Assembly: GCA_022614915.1 (NCBI GenBank)
Contig: JAKEHV010000502.1
Coordinates: 1 to 35,098, forward strand
Length of the DNA: 35,098 bases
Origin: Gemmataceae bacterium
GTDB taxonomy: Bacteria > Planctomycetota > Planctomycetia > Gemmatales > Gemmataceae
Direction: 5' to 3'
The translations under genes were made by a program, and so were the position numbers. The notes under the pieces are model-generated. The model searched no databases and was not told the origin of the DNA. It saw nothing but the letters and a program-made list of their open reading frames with translations. Shown piece by piece: positions 14,768 through 21,331 of this stretch. Position 1 is the stretch's first letter. Every line of letters starts with the position of its first letter.

Positions 14768-15481
14768 TTAGAGGCCCCAACGATTGGACATCGCGGGCAT
14801 GCCCATCATGCCAGCGAGACCAAATTTGCCGCCGAGTCCGAATTGCCCGCCGCCGAAGCCACCGTTGCCAAATTGGCCGCCAAAGCCGCCTAGACCGAAT
14901 TGGCCGCCAAAACCGCCTTGTCCGAATTGGCCAAACTGACCGCCAAAGCCACCTTGACCGAACTGACCGAATTGGCCGAATTGACCTTGTTGGCCTTGGT
15001 TTACCTGGAAGCCAACGGCGCCGCCTCGATCTACAAACCCACGGAAACCACCAATTACCTCCGGCATGCGGAAAATCACATTGGCCTGGATTGTCGGCCC
15101 AAACAAGCCGGTTTCTGGGCCAAAGGGAGGCAGGTCACGGCCCTGCATGCCGGAGCCGCCTTGTTGGTTTTGGCCCTGATTGTTGCCTTGATTGCCTTGA
15201 TTACCTTGGTTGCCTTGGTTGCCGCCAAAGGCTTGATTGCCCTGTTGCCCGCCTTGCCCGCCTTGCCCCATGGTGCCGCCGAACTGAATCGGGAATGGGA
15301 ACCCGGATTTCGGGAATCCAGGCGGCAGATTGGAAATCGGATTGGGTACCGGCAGCCCCTTCTTGGGACTCGGGATTGGACGGAAGAAACCCTGCGACAG
15401 ACCGTTTTCGGCGAACCACACAAATCCGCCGATGGCCAAGGCGCCCACTAGCCATAGCTGAAACACACGACTCCGGAACAT
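14768..15481 (-). CDS. membrane-anchored or secreted low-complexity FG/GN-rich protein
   Basis: The ATG at 15479-15481 follows AAGGGGTG and starts a 237-aa protein. Residues 5-27 (RVFQLWLVGALAIGGFVWF) form a signal anchor or signal peptide. A Pro-rich stretch follows, then an Asn/Gln/Gly block (GGNQGNQGNQGNQGNNQGQN), then a short ordered segment with TIQANVIFRMPEVIGG, and finally about 80 residues of Phe-Gly repeats (FGQFGQFGQGGFGGQFGQ and variants). The composition is like prion-like and FG-repeat proteins. It is either a surface or matrix protein or a phase-separating protein; no enzyme motif is seen. The DNA repeats can slip in replication, so length may vary between strains. The opposite strand frames are shadows. 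Confidence 0.75.
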   Translation of the reverse strand: MFRSRVFQLWLVGALAIGGFVWFAENGLSQGFFRPIPSPKKGLPVPNPISNLPPGFPKSGFPFPIQFGGTMGQGGQGGQQGNQAFGGNQGNQGNQGNQGNNQGQNQQGGSGMQGRDLPPFGPETGLFGPTIQANVIFRMPEVIGGFRGFVDRGGAVGFQVNQGQQGQFGQFGQFGQGGFGGQFGQFGQGGFGGQFGLGGFGGQFGNGGFGGGQFGLGGKFGLAGMMGMPAMSNRWGL

Positions 15482-15503
15482 TGCGCACCCCTTACTGGTG
15501 TAG

Positions 15504-15524
15504 GGTCGATGGCCCCCATCGACC
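15504..15524. repeat. 9-bp perfect hairpin in a 456-base gap
   Basis: GGTCGATGG (15504-15512) pairs with CCATCGACC (15516-15524) around a CCC loop, preceded by GTAG, as in the other GTAG-type palindromes of the window. It lies upstream of the FG-rich gene on the minus strand. Apart from this and the promoter at 15770, nothing else is recognisable in 15525-15769, where a minus-strand frame is judged spurious. Confidence 0.6.
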
Positions 15525-15769
15525 GAGCCTTGGCACCTAACTTCCCCGAACTCAAATACTTCTACTATTGTGCGTTGGGAGGATGCCTTTCGTCAAGCAT
15601 TTCCCAAAAAAACCAGGCGGCTTTTTCCCCAGAGGTAAGACTGGGGTAAAAGCTACCGCTTTTTCCAGCTTTTGCAATCCTATCTGTCAGACGAGACTGG
15701 ACCGGCCTTGGTTTCCTCCGCCCGGATGCGAAATGCTTGCATCCCGTGGATTTTTGCCGTGGTTTCCTC

Positions 15770-15797
15770 TTGACACCCCCGCGCGTCGCGATATAGT
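15770..15797 (+). promoter_or_regulatory. sigma70-like promoter for the BBP7 gene
   Basis: A perfect -35 TTGACA at 15770-15775 is followed after 16 bases by TATAGT at 15792-15797. Transcription would begin near 15804 and leave a 5' leader of about 134 bases before the ATG at 15938. The leader is long enough for post-transcriptional control. It is the best promoter match noticed in the window. Confidence 0.6.
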
Positions 15798-15937
15798 CCG
15801 CCACCCATTCCAGCAATGTCGAATTCGGCAGCATCATGCGCACCCGCCCAGGATGCAGGGGGTATTGCATTCCCTTGGGGGGCGTGACGAGGTTTTCGGG
15901 GGCTGGTAGGGCCTTCGTCAAGCAGGAGATGCGGGTT

Positions 15938-17119
15938 ATGCGGAAGCATTGCAGCTGGCTAGTACTGGTCCTCACTCTGCTCGTGGCGCCCCAGGCCGCT
16001 CGGGCCCAATATTACGAAGTTCCGCCCGTGCCGTTTACCGGGCCGCTCAGCCACCCGCGCTACGAGGAGGGCGGCTTCTACACCGCCCTTGAGTTCCTCT
16101 GGTGGCAGCAGTACCGCCCGATCCGCAGCCAGATCGTGGCGCGGCGCGGCTTTATCGACTTCGATGGCTCGATTGCCAATTCCGGCGCGGGACAGTTCGT
16201 CGGCACCGGCGCTGAAGCGCTCAACACCAATCAGCTGGCAGGACCGCAGTCCTATCAGCCCGGCTTCAATCTGTCGTTTGGTTGGCGCTTCGAAAGCGGC
16301 ACTGTGCTTACCTTTGAATGGACCCATTTGTGGGAAACCCGTTATGTCGCATCGGCCTCCTTGGCGCCGCCCTTGCTCCAAGGCGGCGAAAGTGGCGCCG
16401 ATTCTTTCCTGTTCGCTAACGTGTTCAATTGGCCGATCGAGTTCGCCGGCAACCCGCGCAACGTCTCGGCCGGCAACCCCGGCGCCACCATCGGCATCTG
16501 GAACGCGGCGTCCAACATGAGCATTCAGTTCCAGCAGCGCTTCGACAAGTTCGACCTCGGCGCCCGCTTCCCCATTTGGCAAACCGACAGTTTTCGCAAC
16601 TACGCGCTCTTAGGCACGCACATCGTCGGCTTCTGGGAACGCTTTCGCTGGCGCACGGTGGACTTGGACGAATTCGGCCAAGGCAACCCCCTGACGACCG
16701 GCGTCTACAGCAATATCGTCAGCAACCGCCTGTACGGCGTGCACTTGGGGGCCGGCAACGAGTGGTTCCTGGGAAACACACCGATCGGTGCTTTTTCGGT
16801 CAGCTTAGATGTCGAAGGCTCGCTGTCCGCCGACTTCGTCAAGGCCCGCGCCCGTTACGAAACCGAAGCGCGTTCCGCGTCGGCCACGCGCTCGCGCAAT
16901 CTCTATGCTTTCGTTCCCGGGGCCGAAGGCAAGCTGAGTTTCTGGTGGTACCCGTGGGAAGGCATTCAGGTGCAGCTCGGTTACACGGGCATGCTTTTCT
17001 TGAATACCATTGGCTCACGCTACCCGATCGACTTCAACTACGGCTCGCTCGATCCCGAGTGGCAGCACGTCAGCCGTTGGATGCACGGTCTCAACTTCGG
17101 CATCGGCTTCGTGTTTTAG
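15938..17119 (+). CDS. BBP7 family outer membrane beta-barrel protein
   Basis: The ATG at 15938 has AGCAGGAGA eight bases upstream and gives 393 aa; the ATG at 15929 overlaps that ribosome site. The signal peptide is MRKHCSWLVLVLTLLVAPQA with cleavage at ARA|QYYEVPP. The mature N-terminus GGFYTALEFLWWQQYRPI is the BBP7 hallmark. Alternating hydrophobic strands (PGFNLSFGWRFESGTVLTF, FGVHLGAGNEWFLGN-like) run to an aromatic C-terminal strand, LNFGIGFVF, as expected for a barrel inserted by the BAM machinery. BBP7 proteins are planctomycete outer-membrane barrels of uncertain cargo. It ends in a strong terminator at 17175. Confidence 0.93.
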   Translation: MRKHCSWLVLVLTLLVAPQAARAQYYEVPPVPFTGPLSHPRYEEGGFYTALEFLWWQQYRPIRSQIVARRGFIDFDGSIANSGAGQFVGTGAEALNTNQLAGPQSYQPGFNLSFGWRFESGTVLTFEWTHLWETRYVASASLAPPLLQGGESGADSFLFANVFNWPIEFAGNPRNVSAGNPGATIGIWNAASNMSIQFQQRFDKFDLGARFPIWQTDSFRNYALLGTHIVGFWERFRWRTVDLDEFGQGNPLTTGVYSNIVSNRLYGVHLGAGNEWFLGNTPIGAFSVSLDVEGSLSADFVKARARYETEARSASATRSRNLYAFVPGAEGKLSFWWYPWEGIQVQLGYTGMLFLNTIGSRYPIDFNYGSLDPEWQHVSRWMHGLNFGIGFVF

Positions 17120-17139
17120 CAAGCCGAAGATGCATTCGA

Positions 17140-17159
17140 CCGCAGCCTGAAGGCTGCGG
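17140..17159. repeat. 8-bp GTAGC-type palindrome downstream of the BBP7 gene
   Basis: CCGCAGCC (17140-17147) pairs with GGCTGCGG (17152-17159) around TGAA and is followed by CTACA. The same layout (palindrome followed by GGCTAC) occurs at 2058-2085. It precedes the intrinsic terminator by 15 bases. Confidence 0.65.
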
Positions 17160-17174
17160 CTACAGAACAATATG

Positions 17175-17199
17175 GCCCCTGGTTTGCCAGGGGCTTTTT
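17175..17199 (+). terminator. intrinsic terminator of the BBP7 gene
   Basis: GCCCCTGG (17175-17182) pairs perfectly with CCAGGGGC (17187-17194) around TTTG, followed by five T residues (17195-17199). It lies 56 bases after the BBP7 stop and 11 bases before the end of the convergent glycosyltransferase gene. Confidence 0.9.
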
Positions 17200-17210
17200 G
17201 ATTGGATGGA

Positions 17211-17939
17211 TCAGTCCAGTCCAAAGAAAGCCTGCAAGCCGAGCAACAGGATAGTGGACAGTGAGCGTGTCACTTCCTTCAGATTGACTTTCGAATCCCC
17301 CGCTCGGCGGTCCTCGAACAGAATCGGCGTCTCGCCGATCTTGCAGCCAGCCCTGCGGCAGCGATACAGCACTTCCTCCTGAAACGAATAGCCGCGTGAC
17401 ATCAGCTTTTCGAGGTTCGTGCGGCGCAAGAGCGCAACCGAGTAACAACGATAGCCGCCGGAGGTGTCGCGGGCGCGGATGCGCATGAGAAAGCGCACCA
17501 GGGCGTTGATCCCCCAACTCATGAGCTGGCGCGACAGGGGCCAGTTGAGCGTGCCGCCGCCGGGCACGTAGCGCGAGCCGATCATGAGGTCATGCCGCTG
17601 CATGCCGGCGAACAAAGCGGGCAAATAGCGCGGATGGTGGCTGAAATCGGCGTCGATGTTCACCAGCCAGTCGTAGCCCTGTTCCATGGAAAAGTGCATG
17701 CCGGCCAGGATGGCCGTGCCCAGACCCAGCTTGCCGGGGCGGTGAAGGACGTGGATGCGCGGATCGGCGGCGGCCAGCCGGTCGGCGAGGCGTCCGGTGC
17801 CGTCGGGCGAATTATCGTCGGTCACGAGCACGTCCGCCTGCGGGCTCACCGCATGGATTTCCTTAATCAATTCCTCCAGGTTTTCCCTTTCGTTGTACGT
17901 AGCCATCGAGACGAGGACGCGCGTGCCCGGCGGAATCAC
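17211..17939 (-). CDS. polyprenol monophosphomannose synthase-like family 2 glycosyltransferase
   Basis: The GTG at 17937-17939 preceded by AAGGAG gives 242 aa; longer frames to 18206 run into the neighbour's promoter. RVLVSMATYNERENL is the GT2 nucleotide-sugar strand, DVLVTDDNSPDGTG the first Asp motif, GLGTAILAGM and NIDADFSHHP the DXD-type metal site, and DTSGGYRCY the acceptor loop. These are close to Dpm1-type enzymes, which move mannose from GDP-mannose to a lipid phosphate at the inner membrane face. The C-terminal TRSLSTILLLGLQAFFGL may be a short membrane-contact helix; no C-terminal GtrA-like domain is present. The sugar specificity is inferred. Confidence 0.9.
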   Translation of the reverse strand: MIPPGTRVLVSMATYNERENLEELIKEIHAVSPQADVLVTDDNSPDGTGRLADRLAAADPRIHVLHRPGKLGLGTAILAGMHFSMEQGYDWLVNIDADFSHHPRYLPALFAGMQRHDLMIGSRYVPGGGTLNWPLSRQLMSWGINALVRFLMRIRARDTSGGYRCYSVALLRRTNLEKLMSRGYSFQEEVLYRCRRAGCKIGETPILFEDRRAGDSKVNLKEVTRSLSTILLLGLQAFFGLD

Positions 17940-17993
17940 GATTGCTCCTTCTTTTTGCCGCTTGCGGGGACCAGGCGGCGCTTTGTATTCTAT

Positions 17994-18023
17994 AGTAGCC
18001 CGCGCGCTGGGCGTGGGGCTACT
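17994..18023. repeat. GTAGC-ended hairpin in the divergent promoter region
   Basis: AGTAGCCC (17994-18001) pairs with GGGCTACT (18016-18023) around a 14-base GC-rich loop. It sits between the glycosyltransferase start and the zinc-ribbon start (18040). Its ends match the GTAGC/GCTAC outer stem of the cloverleaf at 2017-2087. The left arm overlaps a TATAGT sequence at 17991-17996. Confidence 0.6.
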
Positions 18024-18039
18024 GTGCGAGGCGCATGAC

Positions 18040-18615
18040 ATGGCGGAAGGCATCATCACTTGTCCCAATTGCTCGGAAAAGTTCAAAGGTAAGGGCCAGC
18101 TGGTCGGCAAAAGGATCAAGTGCCCGTTTTGTACGCAGCCCTTCGTGGTTCCCGGCGCGGCCAAAAAGGCGGCCGGCAAGGCGGCTCTGGACGACGACGA
18201 CCCCAACCCTTACGGCATCACGCACCTGGACATTCGCCCGCGTTGCCCGCACTGCGCCAATCTGATGGCGGACGAAGACGCCTTCATTTGCCTGCACTGC
18301 GGCTACAACACGCTCACGCGCGAGCTTGGTCAAACCAAGAAGCTCGTCGCCCTCTCCGGCAGCGAGCAACTCGGGCACCTTGTGCCTGGATTCATTTGGG
18401 CGGGGGTGGTGGTCCTTTTACTGATCGGCGTGATGTTCTATTGCTTGAAGTTGCAATACATGCTGCCGGAAAAGTGGGCCAACATCTTCGGCCACGAATC
18501 GCTCAAAATGTGGTTCACGCTAATCGCGCTCGGTCTGTCGTGGGGCTTGGGCTATCTCGCCGTCAAACGCCTCGTACTGGAGCCCAGGCCGGAAGAAAAG
18601 AAAAAACAGAAGTGA
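18040..18615 (+). CDS. zinc-ribbon membrane protein
   Basis: The ATG at 18040 gives 191 aa (MAEGIITCPNCSEKFKG). The first zinc ribbon uses CPNC (8-11) and CPFC (28-31), typical of the short MJ0042-like or planctomycete zinc-ribbon leader. A second uses CPHC and CLHC at about 68-88. The Lys/Asp-rich linker precedes two predicted membrane helices, LVPGFIWAGVVVLLLIGVMF and WFTLIALGLSWGLGYLA, and a basic tail (EEKKKQK). It is a membrane protein with two cytosolic metal-binding knuckles. The function is unknown. A longer frame from 17755 overlaps the glycosyltransferase and is rejected. Confidence 0.85.
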   Translation: MAEGIITCPNCSEKFKGKGQLVGKRIKCPFCTQPFVVPGAAKKAAGKAALDDDDPNPYGITHLDIRPRCPHCANLMADEDAFICLHCGYNTLTRELGQTKKLVALSGSEQLGHLVPGFIWAGVVVLLLIGVMFYCLKLQYMLPEKWANIFGHESLKMWFTLIALGLSWGLGYLAVKRLVLEPRPEEKKKQK

Positions 18616-18851
18616 AGTGCTACGATACGTGGGTTAGAACTCCGATTCTGACCGGAGCCGCGCACGCAGTAAGCGGTGAAATCGCCTACAACAGTTCCCG
18701 GCGCATGCCTGCCACGATGGCGTCGGCCATTGTCTCCGAAACGCCGTGCTCGCGCTAAAGCGCCCATGCAGTTTGCCCAGCCGGTCCTTTCCGGATTCCG
18801 ACTTCGACTCTCTGCGCCGTTCCTTTGCCATCAGTCACCTCGGTTGTAGCA
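18616..18851. other. gap without a supported gene
   Basis: Short minus-strand frames here (18552-18831) have low-complexity Arg-rich translations and no ribosome site, so they are judged spurious. The stretch around 18640-18690 (ACCGGAGCCGCGCACGCAG and GTAAGCGGTGAAATCG) has the feel of a decayed dispersed repeat, but I see no second copy in this window. Beyond it lies the CGCAGAG inverted repeat. Confidence 0.4.
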
Positions 18852-18986
18852 ATTGAATTCAGAGAACCGCAGAGGCGCAGAGAATCGCAGAGTAAGGAGA
18901 AGAATGAGCCGAAACGAACATCTCTTCAATCATGTGCTCCGTTTTTTCCCTCTGCGTTCCTCTGCGCCTCCGCGGTTGAATTCAAC
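18852..18986. repeat. long imperfect inverted repeat of CGCAGAGG words
   Basis: The left arm 18852-18893 (ATTGAATTCAGAG, then CCGCAGAGGCGCAGAG, then AATCGCAGAG) and the right arm 18949-18986 (CCTCTGCG, TTCCTCTGCGCCTCCGCGG, TTGAATTCAAC) are related as reverse complements with small insertions. A loop of about 55 bases separates them. Each arm is itself a run of the word CGCAGAG. It lies downstream of the zinc-ribbon gene and of the convergent UbiA gene. Confidence 0.75.
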
Positions 18987-19055
18987 TCCACATTCGCGTA
19001 CATGGGCGGCATGCGGCATGTTAGTAGGGCGCTGGGATTCGTCAAACAAAAAATG

Positions 19056-19952
19056 TCACTGCCAAGCCGTGCGGGCGATTTCCAAGAGTACGACCACAAA
19101 CAATCCCAGGCTAATGACGGCGTTGACGTGAAAGAACGCCTGGTTGACGCGCCCCAGATCTTGCGGCGAAACCAGATAGTGCTGGAGGAGTATCAGCAAG
19201 GCGACCATGCCCAGACCCACGAGATAAACGGCGCCCAGGGGCGGCGAGGCGGCGAAGTAGAGTGCGAACAAAAAGGCGAGCATGGCGAGGTGGCACACCA
19301 TGGCCACGCGCAGGGCCCGCGCCACGCCGAGCCAGGCCGGCACGCTGCGCAGCCGAGCTTGCCGGTCGAAGTCCGCGTCCTGGCAGGCGTAAATGATGTC
19401 GAAGCCGGATACCCAGCAGAATACCGCCAAGCCCAAAAACGCCGGCGGCAACAGGTCTCCCATGCCGCGAATGGCGATCCAGGCGGCGAGCGGCGCCAAC
19501 AGCAACGACGCGCCCAGCCAGAAATGCGCCAAGGACGTGAATCGTTTCGTTAGCGAATACGCGCAGATGAAAACGAGCACGGGAATGGCGAGCGTGATTG
19601 GCCAGGGGTTCGCGGGCTCAGCCAAAAGAAAAAGCGCGGTGGAGCCGATAAAGCCGAGCGCGCTGACCGCCGTGAAGATCCACACTGCGTGAACGGACAA
19701 CAGGCCGGCGGGCAGATGCCGCGTCGCCGTGCGTGGATTGGCGGCGTCGACATCGCGATCTATGAGCCGGTTGAACGCCATGGCGGCGCTGCGGGCGAAC
19801 ACCATGCATAAGAGTATGCCGACTAGCTCCAGCCAGGAGAAAACGCCTTTGCCGTACCACGCCAACGCCGCGCTCAATAGCGCGAAGGGTAACGCGAACA
19901 GCGTGTGGCTGAAGCGAATCATCTCCAGAAACTGACGCACGGTTTGCCACAC
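19056..19952 (-). CDS. UbiA family prenyltransferase (UbiA/MqnP type)
   Basis: A GTG at 19950-19952 gives 298 aa starting VWQTVRQFLEMIRFSHT; an ATG at 19988 would lie inside the neighbouring repeat. The first Asp-rich motif NRLIDRDVDAANPRT (about residues 51-65) and the second YACQDADFDRQA (about 176-187) bind Mg-prenyl diphosphate. Seven or more hydrophobic helices fill the rest, as expected for this inner-membrane family. It joins a polyprenyl chain to an aromatic ring, as in ubiquinone or menaquinone synthesis. The FSHTLFALPFAL start and SVPAWLG are typical of 4-hydroxybenzoate polyprenyltransferase-like or futalosine-route MqnP enzymes; the choice cannot be settled here. No other quinone gene is nearby. 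Confidence 0.9.
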   Translation of the reverse strand: MWQTVRQFLEMIRFSHTLFALPFALLSAALAWYGKGVFSWLELVGILLCMVFARSAAMAFNRLIDRDVDAANPRTATRHLPAGLLSVHAVWIFTAVSALGFIGSTALFLLAEPANPWPITLAIPVLVFICAYSLTKRFTSLAHFWLGASLLLAPLAAWIAIRGMGDLLPPAFLGLAVFCWVSGFDIIYACQDADFDRQARLRSVPAWLGVARALRVAMVCHLAMLAFLFALYFAASPPLGAVYLVGLGMVALLILLQHYLVSPQDLGRVNQAFFHVNAVISLGLFVVVLLEIARTAWQ

Positions 19953-19973
19953 GATGGTTGTTCTCGTCCATCT

Positions 19974-20047
19974 CACGCAAAGGCGCAAAGAACGCCAGAT
20001 GCGTTGTACTTTACTGTACTCTTCGCGCCTTTCTTTGCGCCTTTGCG
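19974..20047. repeat. inverted repeat of CGCAAAGG words
   Basis: The left arm 19974-19995 (CACGCAAAGGCGCAAAG, AACGC) pairs with the right arm ending at about 20047 (CTTTCTTTGCGCCTTTGCG), with an AT-richer loop of about 28 bases. It fills the gap between the starts of UbiA and the end of the aldo/keto reductase-like gene. The design parallels the CGCAGAGG element at 18852 but with a different word. Confidence 0.75.
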
Positions 20048-20061
20048 ACCTTGCGCGCGAC

Positions 20062-20880
20062 CTACGGAAACTGCCCCGCGTGCCGGCACACGCGCTTGCC
20101 GTGCTCGATCAAGCGCTCGCGCTCTTCCGTGGACAGCGGCCGCGCATCGCGCAGGACCGTCAAGTCTTCCTCCAGCTCCGCCCCGTTCATCGGCGCCATG
20201 AGCGCTACCGTCACCGCCGGATGGGAAAGCGCGAAGCGGTACCAGTCCGGCGCGGCGGGCGCCGCGAATCCAGACGGATCGTCCGGTGTTCCGTTGAGCA
20301 ACGCGCCCCAACGCAGGCTCGTGTAGGTTACAACCGGCATCCCGAGCCGCTGAGTAACCGGAAAAACCTCCGTCTCTGCGCCCCGATGCGCGGCGTTGTA
20401 GCGAAGCATGAGCATATCCAACAGTCTGCTCTCGGCAATCGACGCCGCCAACGGGCGCTGATGGCTGGTCAGGCCCAAGAGCCGCACCTTGCCTAGTTCC
20501 TGCGCGCGCCGGCAGAACTCCAACGCGCCGCCCGGCCCGGCGATTTCGTCCCATTCCGATCGCGCTTCGACGTAGTAGAAGGTCAATACGTCCACGTAGT
20601 CGGTGCGCAATTCGCGCAAGATGCCGTCCAATTCGCGTTCCGCGTCATGGGCCGACCGGGCTTCGAACTGCACGCAGACTTTCACGCGCTCGCGCTTTTG
20701 GCCCAAGCCCGCAATCGCCCGGCTCAAGTAATCCGGCGATCCCGGCCAGTTGAGAAAATCGACGCCGCACTCCAGTGCGCAATCAACGTCCGCCTCGATC
20801 AGCGTCCCGCCGCCGCGCGACGCCAAACCGAGGCGGCATACTTGGCTGAGTGAAGCGAAGTTGGCGGACAGAAAGCTCAT
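20062..20880 (-). CDS. aldo/keto reductase-fold protein with altered catalytic residues
   Basis: This 272-aa protein starts at ATG 20878-20880 and overlaps the stop of the upstream 34-aa ORF by 4 bases (ATGA). The TIM-barrel layout is recognisable: VDCALECGVDFLNW (barrel strand 2), YLSRAIAGL, RERVKVCVQF (strand 3), LRELRTDYVDVLTFYYVE (strand 4), GKVRLLGLTSHQ (strand 5) and PVVTYTSLRWGALLNG. In active reductases the tetrad is Asp-Tyr-Lys-His. Here the Asp-Thr-Ala-x-x-Tyr segment is replaced by NWPGSPDY and the strand-3 Lys by Gln/Phe; only the His after LGLTS is obvious. NADPH-dependent reduction is therefore doubtful, or uses other residues. Confidence 0.85.
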   Translation of the reverse strand: MSFLSANFASLSQVCRLGLASRGGGTLIEADVDCALECGVDFLNWPGSPDYLSRAIAGLGQKRERVKVCVQFEARSAHDAERELDGILRELRTDYVDVLTFYYVEARSEWDEIAGPGGALEFCRRAQELGKVRLLGLTSHQRPLAASIAESRLLDMLMLRYNAAHRGAETEVFPVTQRLGMPVVTYTSLRWGALLNGTPDDPSGFAAPAAPDWYRFALSHPAVTVALMAPMNGAELEEDLTVLRDARPLSTEERERLIEHGKRVCRHAGQFP

Positions 20881-20981
20881 GCAGTCAGCTTATCAATTCG
20901 TCTGCTTCGTCCGAGTGCATCGCGGCCCATGTTGTTCATCGTGCCGCAGCCGATGCAGAATACCCGTAATTTCCCAGCCAT
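20877..20981 (-). CDS. 34-aa CxxC microprotein translationally coupled to the AKR-like gene
   Basis: The ATG at 20979-20981 is preceded by a strong purine-rich ribosome site (AAGGAGAAGGAAC). The product, MAGKLRVFCIGCGTMNNMGR followed by DALGRSRRIDKLTA, has one CIGCG motif and a basic second half. Its TGA (20877-20879) overlaps the ATG of the downstream gene as ATGA, the classical arrangement for translational coupling. It may be a metal-binding or redox peptide working with the AKR-like protein, or a leader peptide that controls its translation. I do not recognise a family. The ribosome site and coupling are seen directly; the function is inferred. Confidence 0.6.
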   Translation of the reverse strand: MAGKLRVFCIGCGTMNNMGRDALGRSRRIDKLTA

Positions 20982-21127
20982 GTTCCTTCTCCTTCCGAGG
21001 GCGGGCGGAGTGGGCGAACTCCGCCCGCCGGTTGTTGACTGCGAACCTCCGATGGCTCGCTGCTAAGAACGGCACAAAACGACGAGGGATATCACGCGCG
21101 ACGGCAGGATGTTGACATGTTGTAAAT

Positions 21128-21160
21128 GGCTGACACGTCACAGAATATGATGTGTCAGCC
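21128..21160. repeat. 13-bp hairpin carrying GGCTGACAC
   Basis: GGCTGACACGTCA (21128-21140) pairs with TGATGTGTCAGCC (21148-21160) with one wobble and a 7-base loop. It is the first of a series with the hairpin at 21206-21254 and a single copy at 21292-21301. Nothing else is recognisable between 20982 and 21127 beyond a short GGGCGGGCGGAG/CTCCGCCCGCC hairpin near 21000-21030. Confidence 0.75.
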
Positions 21161-21205
21161 AATTAACTCTAAGTGCACATTAGACTTGCGTCAAAAACAC
21201 GGTCA

Positions 21206-21254
21206 AAAAATGACTGACACATCACTCATTTTGAGGGTCATGTCAGTCATTTTT
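21206..21254 (-). terminator. 14-bp hairpin with T/A tails, likely asnS terminator
   Basis: AAAAATGACTGACA (21206-21219) pairs perfectly with TGTCAGTCATTTTT (21241-21254) around a 21-base loop. On the minus strand it is 77 bases past the asnS stop and ends in a run of T residues (complement of 21205-21210), fitting an intrinsic terminator. Being symmetric it could also act on plus-strand transcripts. Its stem contains the TGACTGACA word repeated in this gap. Confidence 0.65.
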
Positions 21255-21331
21255 GTTACTCCTTTATTTGCAATAGTTTGTGGAAAACAAATGACTGACA
21301 CATTCATGACACGCTTCCGGTCCGAGCGAGT

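Noticed and set aside
14900-15000. regular short DNA repeats resembling an array
   Set aside because: They are FG-codon repeats inside a coding sequence, not CRISPR: no constant-length repeats with unique spacers.
14725-15540. plus-strand frames opposite the FG-rich gene
   Set aside because: They arise from the repetitive Gly/Gln codons read in reverse; the minus strand has a ribosome site and a signal anchor.
15565-15975. 136-aa minus-strand frame upstream of the BBP7 gene
   Set aside because: No motif, overlaps the promoter and signal peptide of the BBP7 gene, and composition is unlike neighbouring genes.
18552-18831. small Arg/Ser-rich minus-strand frames after the zinc-ribbon gene
   Set aside because: No ribosome sites or plausible fold; they cross the end of a supported gene.
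20893-21162. 89-aa minus-strand frame upstream of the AKR-like gene
   Set aside because: It overlaps the 34-aa ORF in another frame, has no ribosome site, and runs through the GACTGACAC hairpin.
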